This document shows positions 1 to 10,444 of a DNA stretch of 64,000 bases, piece after piece. Numbering within the stretch: the stretch's first letter is position 1; every line of letters starts with the position of its first letter. A program made the translations under genes and the position numbers. The notes under the pieces were generated by a model, which saw only the letters and a list, made by a program, of their open reading frames with translations, did no database searches and was not told where the DNA came from. The DNA comes from Prinsepia uniflora (Eukaryota > Streptophyta > Magnoliopsida > Rosales > Rosaceae). Where the stretch lies: assembly GCA_032719365.1 (NCBI GenBank), contig CM064862.1:5110001-5174000 (forward strand), given 5' to 3'.

Positions 1-854
1 CCATTCAAAAACAAAAGAACAAAGTAAATGTAGCATCTAATTCAAAACTATTTGGTAATAGACAAAGATTTAAGACATCTAAAGAATAAGTTACTCACAT
101 TTGATAGTGTTATCCGTGAGCTTAGTACGTGGACAACATACTCAATTAATGTATTAGAATTTGAGTATTCAATAATTGATTAGAACAAGTAAAGATCGGG
201 GCCAAGATTATCTAAGATGTAAGGGCAGACCTTCCAATCTCCCGTCGGCTAATCACAAGTATATAGCAATACCACCCATGGCGAATACAAATCTGAAATG
301 TCGTGAGCTTATAATTTATACTTCCAATAGAAGATTATTTTATTAGTTAGTGTAAGTATTAAAGTTTCCAATCAAAGGTACGCAGAGAGGAAGGAGATAG
401 AAAAACATTATTTATATTCTTTGTTGGAGAGGGAAGGAAAGTGACAGCTACGGGAAAAGAGAGAGATAACTTCATAGGCCAAGATGGGGTCAATTCTTAA
501 GAAGAAAAAATAAAATGGATCGAATTAAATTTGGAACGGCGTTACAAGAGGACGCCATGAGATACTGGAGGTCGGGCTAATTCCTTGTTACCAGATAAAT
601 TCGGTTCTAAATAGGTTTGTGACCATAAGCGTGGACACAAGAACCCAACTTTGGCTAGGGGGACTTCGCCTTCCTCGGACTAACATGTCCCAAGTAAATC
701 TATCACCACATGGATACGGGAATCAAACCTTGGCTGCGGGTTTGTCATGCACTGCACCACCACTTGTGATTTATTTGTTATTTTCCCTTCTTTTCTTTCG
801 AATAAGAAAGAAAATTACAAACAGAAATCCCTATTACAATCGTGATTCACGGAA
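1..854. other. Intergenic DNA, nothing recognised
   Basis: This is AT-rich sequence without a credible coding region, RNA gene or recognisable transposon end. The only open frames are short and show no domain. Confidence 0.5.
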
Positions 855-1083
855 TCAAATAGAACAGCAGTAGAAGCACAAGTAGGGCTTGGATGAATCC
901 AAATCCTCGATCCCTCCAAAGAATGGCCTTTGTAAGCCAAAGCATGTGTACAAAGTTTGCCCCAAGGAGAATGTGTTTAAAGCTATCATACTGGAGGCGG
1001 TAAGAGAGAGCCCAAATATCTTGAATAATTGTTTTGAGCTTCCAAGGAAGATTGCACTTATGTTTAATAAATTCAATAACCAA
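855..1083 (-). pseudogene. Decayed RNase H-like (RVT_3 type) fragment
   Basis: Read on the minus strand, this stretch gives a segment with the spacing of the plant RNase H-like domain found at the end of LINE pol proteins and in related host genes. The block WKLKTIIQDIWALSYRLQ is followed by SFKHI. After a frame change comes ALAYKGHSL, which matches the usual end of the domain, where a conserved aspartate sits just before the ALA motif. The catalytic N-terminal half is absent and at least one frameshift is needed, so it is a relic. LINE origin is an inference; no reverse transcriptase or poly(A) tail is visible nearby. Confidence 0.5.
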
Positions 1084-1124
1084 CTTGGAATGCCATCAAC
1101 ATTGAGCTTTACACAACCATTAAA

Positions 1125-1596
1125 ATGTGTTTATACCATTCTGACCGACCACTAGGGAGGCGCCCAGAACTGCCTGCAATGGCCACTCCGCCTACTGTCG
1201 ACCAGGTCCAGTCGCCTGTCGACCGAACTGGGGCATGCCGACCACGTTTAATGACCAGGCACAATTGTACATTCGATCGACCACCAGCAAATTGTGCCCA
1301 CCGACTTGGAACAACCTACCAAGGTCCCCAATTGGCCTCTTTCAAGAACTACCGACCCACACCCCCGAGCGTTACAATCCACACAATCGGTTAGTTACCT
1401 TTCCCAGCGGTAAAAATACAGTTGCAACCTCCGGCGAATCACCACCATCCATCCATCCAACATATTGGGACACATGGTAACATCTAATCGATCACTTGAG
1501 CCTTACATCACTAGGGTTCTGGCCCATTTATTGCCACAATAAATACAGGGCACTTTATTACACACAACATTTACTATTTATTTATTTTTACGCTGT
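1125..1596. other. GC-richer block, possible old LTR remnant
   Basis: This stretch is less AT-rich than both flanks and contains an AATAAATA box near 1540 followed by a T-rich tract, as in some LTRs. No paired LTR, primer-binding site or target duplication was found. The open frames here have no recognisable domain. Confidence 0.25.
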
Positions 1597-2614
1597 CTAT
1601 ACTCAAAGATTGAAATATTGATATCGACGGATATATCGCTAGTCAAATTTACAGATATTTCGCCTCAAATATCATTACTGATATCGATATCGTTTACGGT
1701 CAATAAAAATGACAGAAATTTGGTATAAAAATTGAAATTTTGGAATAAAATTTTAGAAAAAACTTAAGTACCTAAACTTAAGTACCTAATAATAGTTATA
1801 TAGGACTAATAAAAATTATAAAATGACTTTGATATAATAAATATATGATGAATGATATGATACAATAAGGTTTTGCCGATGACTAATAATATAAAATCTG
1901 AAACATAAACATAAACTAAAGTGAGTTCCTATAATTGAATGTTAATATAGTTAAAAAATAACAATAAACATACAAAAATTCAATGAAATAAAAATGATAA
2001 AATAAGTTGAAATATATTTAAAATTGGAAAGAAAAAAAGATGAAAAAATAGGATCAAACTTTGTTAAAATTTTGGAAGAATGAATGTCTTTAAAATTGGA
2101 CAAAAAATGAAGAAAAAAAAAAGCCACACTTAGTTGAAAAATTGAAAAAAAAGGGACAAAAAAGGAAAAAAAAACAGCAGTTGAAGTTAAGGGAAAAGGA
2201 AAAATAAAATAAAAAGCAACAATCGAACTTAAGGGGAGTCAAACCCAAGACCCCCCAAATGAAACTTAAAACACAAACTACCTCGCTAGCCAGTATGTTT
2301 GTAACTTTAACCAACGTCAATTGTATAAGTATAACAACAAATAGTCATCTCCTATCTCCAGCCGGGTCAGTAACTCGGGTTTTTTGACACGACGTCACGA
2401 CTCGACTAATTCTCCTTCGTTTTACGTCTGATTTTATCGAATTAATAGCGCATCTTCTTCGTTTTGATCCTAGGAAAGGATTTTTGAGCTCAAAACATGA
2501 CAAAATGTCGAAATTTCGCTCAATTTCGTCCCTCCCCCTTCCTCTTATGTGCCGCCGGCCAATTTTAGCAAAATTTCGCCGATAATTACTGATTTTTTCA
2601 TTCATGCCTATACT
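1597..2614. other. AT-rich block, possible insertion flanked by CTATACT
   Basis: About 1 kb of AT-rich DNA with several GATATCGATATCG-like motifs and A-rich tracts near 2090-2220. The heptamer CTATACT occurs at 1597-1603 and again at 2608-2614, which could be a target duplication, but no convincing terminal inverted repeat is seen. No coding region is supported. Confidence 0.2.
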
Positions 2615-2689
2615 ATGTCTCATATCCATCTTCTTTATTAACTTAAACATCATGGTCTAATAGGTTGGCACCCCACTGGTGTCAAGTAC

Positions 2690-4390
2690 TCTTCTTACCC
2701 TCTCGCAGGTCATTTCCATGAATAGAAGAAGGCTTACAACGTCCACCAAGACCATTCGTTGTTAAGTCCATTTTCAGATCAAATATTTAGCGTCATATGT
2801 GCAAATTCAGGCTAAGTACTCCCAGTAGCTCACATATCCTACCTACCTTCCTACCGATCGCAATGTTGGCCGAGCTAGGTGGTGGCGAGCTGAACACCCC
2901 CCTTTAAGGAGAAAAAATTGGGTCGAGCCCAACCCTTCTCATAAGGCCATGATCAGGCTGATGAATGACATTCGCCATGATGTCACTGAGCTTGGGAAGA
3001 GCAACCTTGATGTCGAAAGTATGAGCTAGGTATTCAACGAACAATATCAGAAGACGTTCATCCTACTTCATTTGACCTAGGAAGAGATAAGAGAACAACA
3101 GGCCAGAACCAACCGAACCATCGTTGGGCATGTTGAGTAAGACCCCAACCGAACAGACCCGCTAGATGATTGCTCGTCTGACCAACCTATGCTGACGGTC
3201 CCACGAAGGTCCAGATCATCCGGAACACCCGTGAGTTCCTATATCGACGACCACTTCCCGTCGAACCTACCCAACAGACTTACCAAACTAATGAACCTCG
3301 GATTAATGAGCAGTCTTCTTATCTTGTCCCAAAGGGGGCGCAACCCGTCAGAGTCAACTCTGATAAGGACTCATCAACAAAAAGAATCCATTGTTCATGA
3401 AGGCCAACTATTAGCATGTGGAGGAGGTAGCCGAGTCAGCGGTAGCTAAGTCGGCAACAAAACCACACACAACCAACTAACCTCGACCACGTCATAACAA
3501 TGGGGGTCAATGACCCCTTGCTTATTGATTAGATCCATGATCCACCCTCGCCAAATCAGGCGACGTCGTCTATGAGCTTCTGCTGCGTGTCCGCTAGCTA
3601 GAAGGCAAAAAGGGCAGATTCAAGCTGCTTCTAAAGCTCAAAACCAACACTAGTCCCTTCACTACTCTCATTCTCTAGTACTGCTATGAGCCAGAGGTTA
3701 AACCATTCAAAATTGTCCTTTATTCGGGGGAAGGTGACAAAATCACACTTATGAACAACTACCAATTGGTTGTTTTTTTCAAGAACCTTTCCGACGAAGT
3801 ACAATGCTTGGTCTTCAGATCTACCCTTATGGAGGCCGCCCTCAACTGGTTCGATCAACTCCAACAGGCACAATCAACTCCTTCAACGAGTTACATATGG
3901 TCTTCCTGAACCAATTCATGATTGAGACTGGCCAACTTAAATAGGGAAGATCTAGGATGTCTCCGACAAGGAGAGATTGAAACCCTACAAAAGTATACTG
4001 CCTATTCAGCTACGAGAACTCTAAGTGCCAGGAGACTGACGCGAAGACAGCTTTTTGAGGATTTCGTAGCGACCTCAAGAAGCCACCATTCAAATACCAG
4101 GCCTTTACCAAAGGTTAGGAAGACTATAACGAGTTAATGAAGTAGGTTGATATCCATACAAAGGCAAAAAATTTAACACTCCGCAAGCGGAGAAGAAACA
4201 GCATGCTAGTTCCGCCTAACACGCTTCTCAACCTTCTCCACCGAACAAACCTCATGACGAGCTCGACCAGCGCAGTCGAGCATATGAGCACAACTCTTAC
4301 TCAGGTGAGCGGAAGGCCTGTAATGACAACAATCACAAGGGCGAAAGACATAAGGCCCTCTTGACTTACTGCCTCTACCAATCACTAATA
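2690..4390 (+). pseudogene. Decayed Ty3/gypsy gag region
   Basis: The best-preserved part is about 3680-3890. There the plus strand, with stops and frame changes, reads as a retrotransposon capsid (Retrotrans_gag family) block: VQCLVFRSTLMEAALNWFDQ followed by a Q-rich turn. The order of a conserved YEPEVKPFKI-like lead, a YSGEGD-like segment and an ALNWF helix is the typical gag order. The continuation to about 4140 includes a TLQKYTAYSATRT-like segment. No protease or reverse transcriptase follows; at about 4393 the sequence switches to a different gypsy fragment. Several frameshifts and stops show it is long dead. Confidence 0.6.
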
Positions 4391-4392
4391 GA

Positions 4393-4719
4393 TTCAATGG
4401 TGATGCTGATGACATGGCTGAGCACATCAAGAACTTACACTCTGCCATCAAAAAAAGACTAGAAGAGAGTAATAAGAAGTATAAACTTACTGTCGATAAA
4501 CATCGTAATCCTATGGAGTTTAAGGAGGGAGATTTGGTGTGGATTAATCTTCGCAAAGAACAGTTTCCAAGGGGAAAATATGGTAAACTCCAAGATAGAA
4601 CTGATGGAACATTCCGTTTTCTAAAACAGATTGGTGAAAATGCTTATCAAGTGGAACTTCCAAGAAACATGGACGTCTCTGCTACTTTCAATGTGGCTGA
4701 TCTACAACCTTTATTGTGA
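4393..4719 (+). pseudogene. Ty3/gypsy integrase C-terminal fragment
   Basis: An open stretch encodes the extreme C-terminus of a chromovirus-type gypsy polyprotein. Its segments are in order: a YKLTVDKHRNPMEFKEGDLV block, VWINLRKEQFPRGKYGKL, a GTFRFLKQIGENAYQVELP block, and ATFNVADLQPLL. These correspond to the integrase C-terminal fold that precedes the stop in CRM-like chromoviruses. In another frame the DNA continues as SQFQPGENDGG, the short tail often seen after this domain, so one frameshift lies near 4710. The catalytic core and everything upstream are missing. The left edge abuts the unrelated gag remnant. Confidence 0.75.
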
Positions 4720-5639
4720 AGAAGAACTAGTGCAAGACTTTGACTCGATGGCGAGTCAATTCCAACCCGGGGAGAATGATGGAGGACCAGCAGAAGGGTC
4801 ACCTGAGCCTTCAGTACATTTGAAGGTTCCTATTCCCAAGGGGAGCTGCAAGAGGCAGAGTAAAACACTCATAAAATTTCAGGATTATGCATTAAATATG
4901 TTGGGAAATAGTTTACTGGGTTATGATACCTAGGGAGTCTCTTTGGGTCTCTTAATATCGTATTTTAGTTTAGTGTTTTCTTTCATTTTATGTTTAGTGG
5001 TGTTTGAGTGGGAAAAAAAAAGGCCGATTTGAATGAAATATTTCTAGTTTGTGGCTACAGCTTGGTTCTTTTATTCTTGTTCTTCCTCTTTGCAGATTTC
5101 TCATTTTGAGACTGCATCATGCGTCTTTGATCACTACAATGACTACGTGTAAAGACAATGAAGCTGTTGATCCCATCCAAATACTGATCAGAAGATCTAT
5201 CCAACCTTTAAATCAAGCCTCTGTCTATTGTGCCTGCTTCCACAAAATAGAATCAATGTGTTAATATTTCCCCGTAGTTAGAACAAGTTAATATCAAAAT
5301 GCCTCCTTATGCCTTCGGTGATTTGGCTCTATCCCATTCGAAAGTGCATATTATGTGCGGTATAGTATGCAACCTAGGAGGCTAAGTTTCGATCGAGGGA
5401 GATTTCAACAGCATCACTCAAAAGTTCTCCAAATGCACGACTTATATATTTCAAACGAATATCTAGTATACAGTCAGAGAACATTGAGGAGATAAAAACT
5501 GAATTTCCCACTAACCACATAGACAGCAAACTACACAACACATAGTGGTGCACCTCCAAACTGTCAGAATAAATGGACAATTCAAGAGTCAGTTAATCCA
5601 TCTAATTCACTGACTCTCAAACGGGTCTAAAATTTTCCA
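4720..5639. other. 3' flank of the gypsy fragment and spacer
   Basis: This holds the trailing untranslated part of the gypsy fragment, including a T-rich tract at 4940-5000 that could belong to its LTR, and then unassigned AT-rich DNA. No LTR boundary could be set and no gene is seen. Confidence 0.3.
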
Positions 5640-6464
5640 TTGAATTTCATTATACAAAGTTAATCAACCTGATTAACTTCACATGAATGGATAAATCACA
5701 CATTTCTAGTATAATTATATCCAAAATTCTAAACATTTTCTACAAATTTACTAGCAAAATTATATCCACAATTCTAAAAAATTTCCTACAAATTTTCCAC
5801 AATATATAAATTGCAGTTTTCTAGCATAATTATATCCAAAATTCTTAGCAAAATAAAAATGAGAGGCATATACACATACCTTTTTATAACTATTCCTTCA
5901 AATGAACCACAAATTTTCCAAAACACAAAAATTGATTTGCTTCCAATAAAAAATCAAAATCTCAAAACTAAAAATAAATAAAATCATCAAACCTTCAAAA
6001 TTGATATTGGTGCTTCAAAGAAAAAGGAATTTGATTGGTATTGGTGATGAAATGATGTTATGGTTGGTGAGAGTGAGTGAGAGAGAGTAATGAGAGGTGT
6101 GAGAGAGTAAAGAGGAAGAAGAAACGTAGTTGCAGGTTGGCATTTAATGTGTTCGGACTTTTGCCCAGCGAAGGATTTTCCAGGGAAACGTTAGTGACCC
6201 GCCGAGCAAAGTTAAGGTGCCAAAACTTTCCTACGCGTCAAAATTTTCGCGCATGCGTCAATTTGAGTCAACACCAACGTTTACTCAACGAAGACAAATT
6301 CACCATTAAAGCACTTTTGCCCCTCGGATTTTTGAGGCTCGTTGTGCAAACCATTTGATTTTTGCCCGTCAACAACAATGGCTTCTTGTGCGGAGTTTGC
6401 CCAACGAGCCTTTTTTCTTTCGCCGGGCAAACCTTGGACGGACAAGACTTGTTTTCTTGTAGTG
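5640..6464. mobile_element. CACTA (En/Spm) element, right-terminal remnant
   Basis: The stretch ends with CTTGTTTTCTTGTAGTG at 6448-6464, the reverse complement of CACTACAAGAAAACAAG, the hallmark CACTA terminus. Upstream are repeated GC-rich sub-terminal motifs of the TTTGCCC / CCGGGCAAA type (for example about 6167, 6360, 6398 and 6421), as expected for transposase-binding sub-terminal repeats. A further array of about 50-68 bp AT-rich repeats with the core ATTATATCCAAAATTCT lies at about 5700-5850. No transposase ORF and no matching left terminus are present, so it is a truncated or non-autonomous copy. Confidence 0.65.
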
Positions 6465-7189
6465 TATAATTGTGTTTAGTTCATTACTCCGAATTGGCAT
6501 GCCCAAAGGAATTATTAGGTGGGATTGGTTTGAATTGGATAATTCTTTAAATTTAAAATATGTTGAAAGTAAATATAAACGTGTTTCCATTGTAAGGAAT
6601 TAGAAGAGGTAGAAATAGAGAAAAAAGTAACATATTCAATTCACTCAAAATAATTGGATTAGAAGTAGTTAAGTTTCCTTGTATATCTAATCTCATATAA
6701 CCCTCTTAAAATAAAATACCTCCATTTTTACATTAAATTTACATTGATTTTGATGAGTTATCTAATCATGTTACATACGGTTCCAAATTTGTGCCCGGGA
6801 ATGCAAAATTACCAAATCCCTTGCCAGCAATTTCACTTTTGACGTTCGTCACTTGGGCCCATAACCCAGATGTCAGCCAGGATTATCCGAGTCAAGATAT
6901 ATCAAATACTCCTATCCAATCCCACTCTCCAGCTTGCTCTTACGTAATGAAGAATTTGAGAGTAATGCAAGCAAGCTAAATGGAAGTGTAGATCGGAACT
7001 TTGAAAGTAACAGAGTACTAGTGAAAGTTTGAAGAGAATAAATTGATCATGAAGAAACCTTGTGGCATGTTACATGATAGAATCCATTGATATTGATCGA
7101 TCTCCAGGATCTCCTAAGCTTGGCTTGTAGGGGGAACTACAATGACCAAGTTTAGGTGTGTTGAGAACTACGCACCCCTTATGTACGCA
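6465..7189. other. Intergenic spacer, nothing recognised
   Basis: AT-rich single-copy-looking sequence between the CACTA end and a short duplicated block. Short open frames near 6790-6980 show no domain or start context that supports a gene. Confidence 0.4.
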
Positions 7190-7310
7190 CATGTAACTTT
7201 GAGCTTTCAAGCTAGACCCTTTCTTTTCTCTTGGAAGCAAAGAATATTATTAGCTAGCTAGCACATGGATTTAAAGGCAGATCGATAGTGCTGAGATGAT
7301 CAGAAGAAAA
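7190..7310 (+). repeat. Dispersed duplicate of the block at 47567-47718
   Basis: This block shares long identical runs, such as CATGTAACTTTGAGCTTT, CTCTTGGAAGCAAAGAATAT and GCTGAGATGATCAGAAG, with 47567-47718 in the same order and orientation. It lies about 3.1 kb upstream of the intact DUF594 gene. The second copy lies about 1.2 kb downstream of a DUF594 remnant. The likely meaning is an ancient tandem duplication of the gene's 5' region; a dispersed repeat is the alternative. Confidence 0.7.
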
Positions 7311-8344
7311 AAAAAATGGGACTTGAAGCATAAACTAGACAAAGTCCAGAGTGACACAACTAAGCTGCAGCAAGGAAGTTTTTACAGGTGTGATCCCCTA
7401 AATACATTTTGCATAAACTCTTTTCTTCGTTTGATTTACTTTTCTTTTGTTTTATATTAATCTATTAGTTTTCCTCATCGTGATTATTTTTTATTTTAAA
7501 CCTAGCAATAGTACTTTTGCACGAGTATATATATCTATAGTAAGATAATTTAGACACAATATTCCATTAGTTTTCCCCGTCGATATTATACATATATAAT
7601 AGTAAGTCAATTTAGACACAATATTCTATATAACTATGTCATCAATTCATCATCAGTTCGTGTTATCTAATTAATATAGTTATATATAATACCACAATAT
7701 TTTATAATTTCTCATATTTTATTCAACCTAGCTAACTAAAAGGGAAATTGGTCCTTCAAAGTGTAAGATATTTCTAAATTCCACTTAACTTTAGGCATGC
7801 ATCATGAACCAATAAAACTAGAAATTCAAAAAAAAAAAAAATTCTTTTCAAGAAGTGGATGATATATATAGTTTCATTTATGAAATTGAAACTTTAAAAT
7901 CAATGGCATTGAAAAGAGAGTCGTTAAAATCTCACTATGTATTGAAATCCACTAATCCGACAAACTTCGTTGAGAGAGAAAAGAAGTCCTCCAACCCTTC
8001 AGAAGGAAAATACATCAACAAAATGAAGAACAATACTATTAATTACCATACATATGAATAATAGAACAGCATATATAATCTATAACACCAGATTACTTAC
8101 TTAAGTCATCCATCATTAATAACCAGAGATCATTAATCAGGTTAGTGTCAAAATATTTTCATCAGTTGAATCACTTTTCTTTACTTTCATATTAGAGCAA
8201 TTAGCAGATTGGAATTCATTTTTTAGCTTGAATTTCCATTCATCTGCGCTCTCCATTCTTTATTCTTTCCTTTAATTTCATAGATTTCCTTCCCTCATTT
8301 CAACCCGTTTCTGAATACTAAACATTTATGTCATTTAAAATTTG
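7311..8344. other. AT-rich intergenic sequence
   Basis: Low-complexity AT-rich sequence with A- and T-runs and no credible gene. An open frame at 7855-8061 encodes a lysine-rich peptide with no recognisable family. Confidence 0.4.
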
Positions 8345-8690
8345 GTTAAATTGCATAAATCATATATATTTGTGTGTGATCACGGTAATTTTAAGATGAT
8401 ATATATGTGTGGTAAAAAATTATCAATTTAACCCATGTATAGAAGCTCCGGTTATTAATTTACCACAAAATTGAGAATTCTATCCATGATCCATTCATTA
8501 ATAATATGTTTCAATTTTACCCATATAAGTTAATTATTCATGGAAAAAATTCTCAATTTTATTGTAAATTGATAATGGAGCTTAATTATAACCACGTACG
8601 TACCTGAGTTAAATTGATAATTTGACCACATATATGGGTCTTCTAGTACTTTGTAACTAACCCACCTGGATGATTTATGCAATTTAGCCT
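8345..8690. mobile_element. Foldback MITE-like inverted repeat
   Basis: Two arms of about 150 bp (8345-8495 and 8540-8690) are imperfect reverse complements. Matching pairs in mirrored order are AAATTGCATAAATCAT with ATGATTTATGCAATTT, AAATTATCAATTTAAC with TTAAATTGATAATTT, and AAAATTGAGAATTCT near 8466 with the motif near 8550. The spacer is only about 45 bp. This is the structure of a foldback-type MITE; a transcript would form a long imperfect hairpin. No clear target duplication was identified, so the superfamily is unknown. Confidence 0.6.
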
Positions 8691-10313
8691 TGAAATTGAT
8701 CGAAAGAAAAATACTCTGACATATCATTTTTTAATTGACAAAATTAATAAAGAAATTAAAATCCATATACATACAAATTATAAAAAAAAAAAAAAAACAT
8801 GACCATCCATACGATTAGAATCCATGTAGAAAAACGAAGCCTATTGGTAAACAAATCTCTCATATCAAAACCATTAATGTGAGTTTTAATTAGGTCGATT
8901 TAATTAACCTTACACATGTAAACAAATCTTATGAAACATTACATGTGAATTAAGCTGAAGATATTAAATAAATTTGAGTTAATAAATAGATTGAGACTAC
9001 ATCGGTAAACAAAGTCCTACGAAAAAAAAAAGAAAAAAAAAAACAGATGAATGACCACCTTTAAATAGATAAAGAAACCTAATATCTACACATAACATAG
9101 AAAAGAGAAATATACTGTCATTTCTTATAGAGGCATACAAACAAATAAATCATGAAAAACAACCCATTAATTAACAATTAATGAGAAGAAAAAAAATCAA
9201 AATCGAAATCGCAATCTTACCCAATGAAAAGAAACCACAATAAAATAAAAAATAAAAAACCATTCCTCTAATATTATAGCCATGCAAACAAGTATCGATC
9301 TGACAAATAGCTATGAACATCACCGGATCAACGAGAAAGAAGCAAATTAAAATCTTACCCAATGTATCTACATCGCAGTAAAAAAAAGAAATCAATCTTT
9401 CAAATTAGATAAATAGACAAATATTTGAAAAATAAATGTGAAACTGTGAATGTGACGGGAACAAAAAAAAAAACACGTTAGAGTAAGGTGAATTGGGAGG
9501 AGATTGCATTGGTGCCTTGGTGGTTGCAGCTCTAAGCTAGGATATCGATTTTGTGCCATCATTTCGATATCAAATTTTCCTTATACATATATCGTATCAA
9601 AATTATTCAACTCCTAAGTAATCATTTCAATATCATTTATGTAAAAAAGAAAAATCAGTCAACTTGAAGATCTTTTAGTTATTCATATGTACAAACTAAA
9701 TAGACGGTTCATCATCTTAACTCCTACCAATGATTTTGTTAATACATACGAATTACTTAAGAACAATCCATCAAAAGAAAATAAAAAAAATTTGAATCTT
9801 ATTGGTTTTTTTAGGAGATGATTAAGGACAATTCAATAAATCTAAAGTTATATAATGAGTTAATATGCAAGTACTATCATTTTTAGTTATTATCATCTTT
9901 TTTAAATTTGGTTCGATAACTTGGATCCCGATCGTATTCAGAACAAGGGAGAGGGCAGGGTGATAATTGACTTTTCGGCTAATTATCGATCCGATGAATT
10001 TGGGATGAAGGAGTTGAGTCCCGATTCCAACCCTAATCTAAATAATGACACTCGCAATTTATCAAAGTACATAATATAGTCCTATTATTTAATCATTCTT
10101 AATTAGATTTAACTCAACCAACATATATAAAAGGGAAATTTTTGTCCTCCAAAATGTAAGAATATATCTTTATAAGTAGTCACTTCATAGACATAAGGCA
10201 ACAAGATTACCAATTCACTCATATTATAATATTGTAGGCCTAAATCTGATATATCAATCATGTTTTTCACTCGTGTTCGTCGAACTTACAGCTATTCTTT
10301 TTCAATGTTACAT
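8691..10313. other. AT-rich upstream region of the DUF594 gene
   Basis: AT-rich sequence with poly(A)-like runs near 8780, 9025 and 9465. No gene, RNA or transposon boundary is supported. It presumably contains the distal promoter of the downstream gene. Confidence 0.4.
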
Positions 10314-10342
10314 TATATATATATATATATATATGTGTGTGT
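10314..10342 (+). promoter_or_regulatory. TA/GT microsatellite in the proximal promoter
   Basis: A run of alternating TA (10314-10334) passes into GT repeats (to about 10342), about 105-130 bases upstream of the DUF594 gene's ATG. It could supply the TATA element, but as a simple repeat it may equally be neutral and is likely length-variable. Confidence 0.4.
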
Positions 10343-10444
10343 CTAATCTAATTTCACACGTGGTTTTAATACGTGGAAATTAACTTTGAAATTGGTCTAT
10401 GATCAGTGTTGGTTGGAAAAAAAAAAATTGAAGGGAAGCAGGCC

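Noticed and set aside
10406..10444. Upstream in-frame start of the DUF594 gene
   Set aside because: The extension begins with GTG and an A-run and has no ATG. ATG 10445 has a strong context and leaves a full-length protein.
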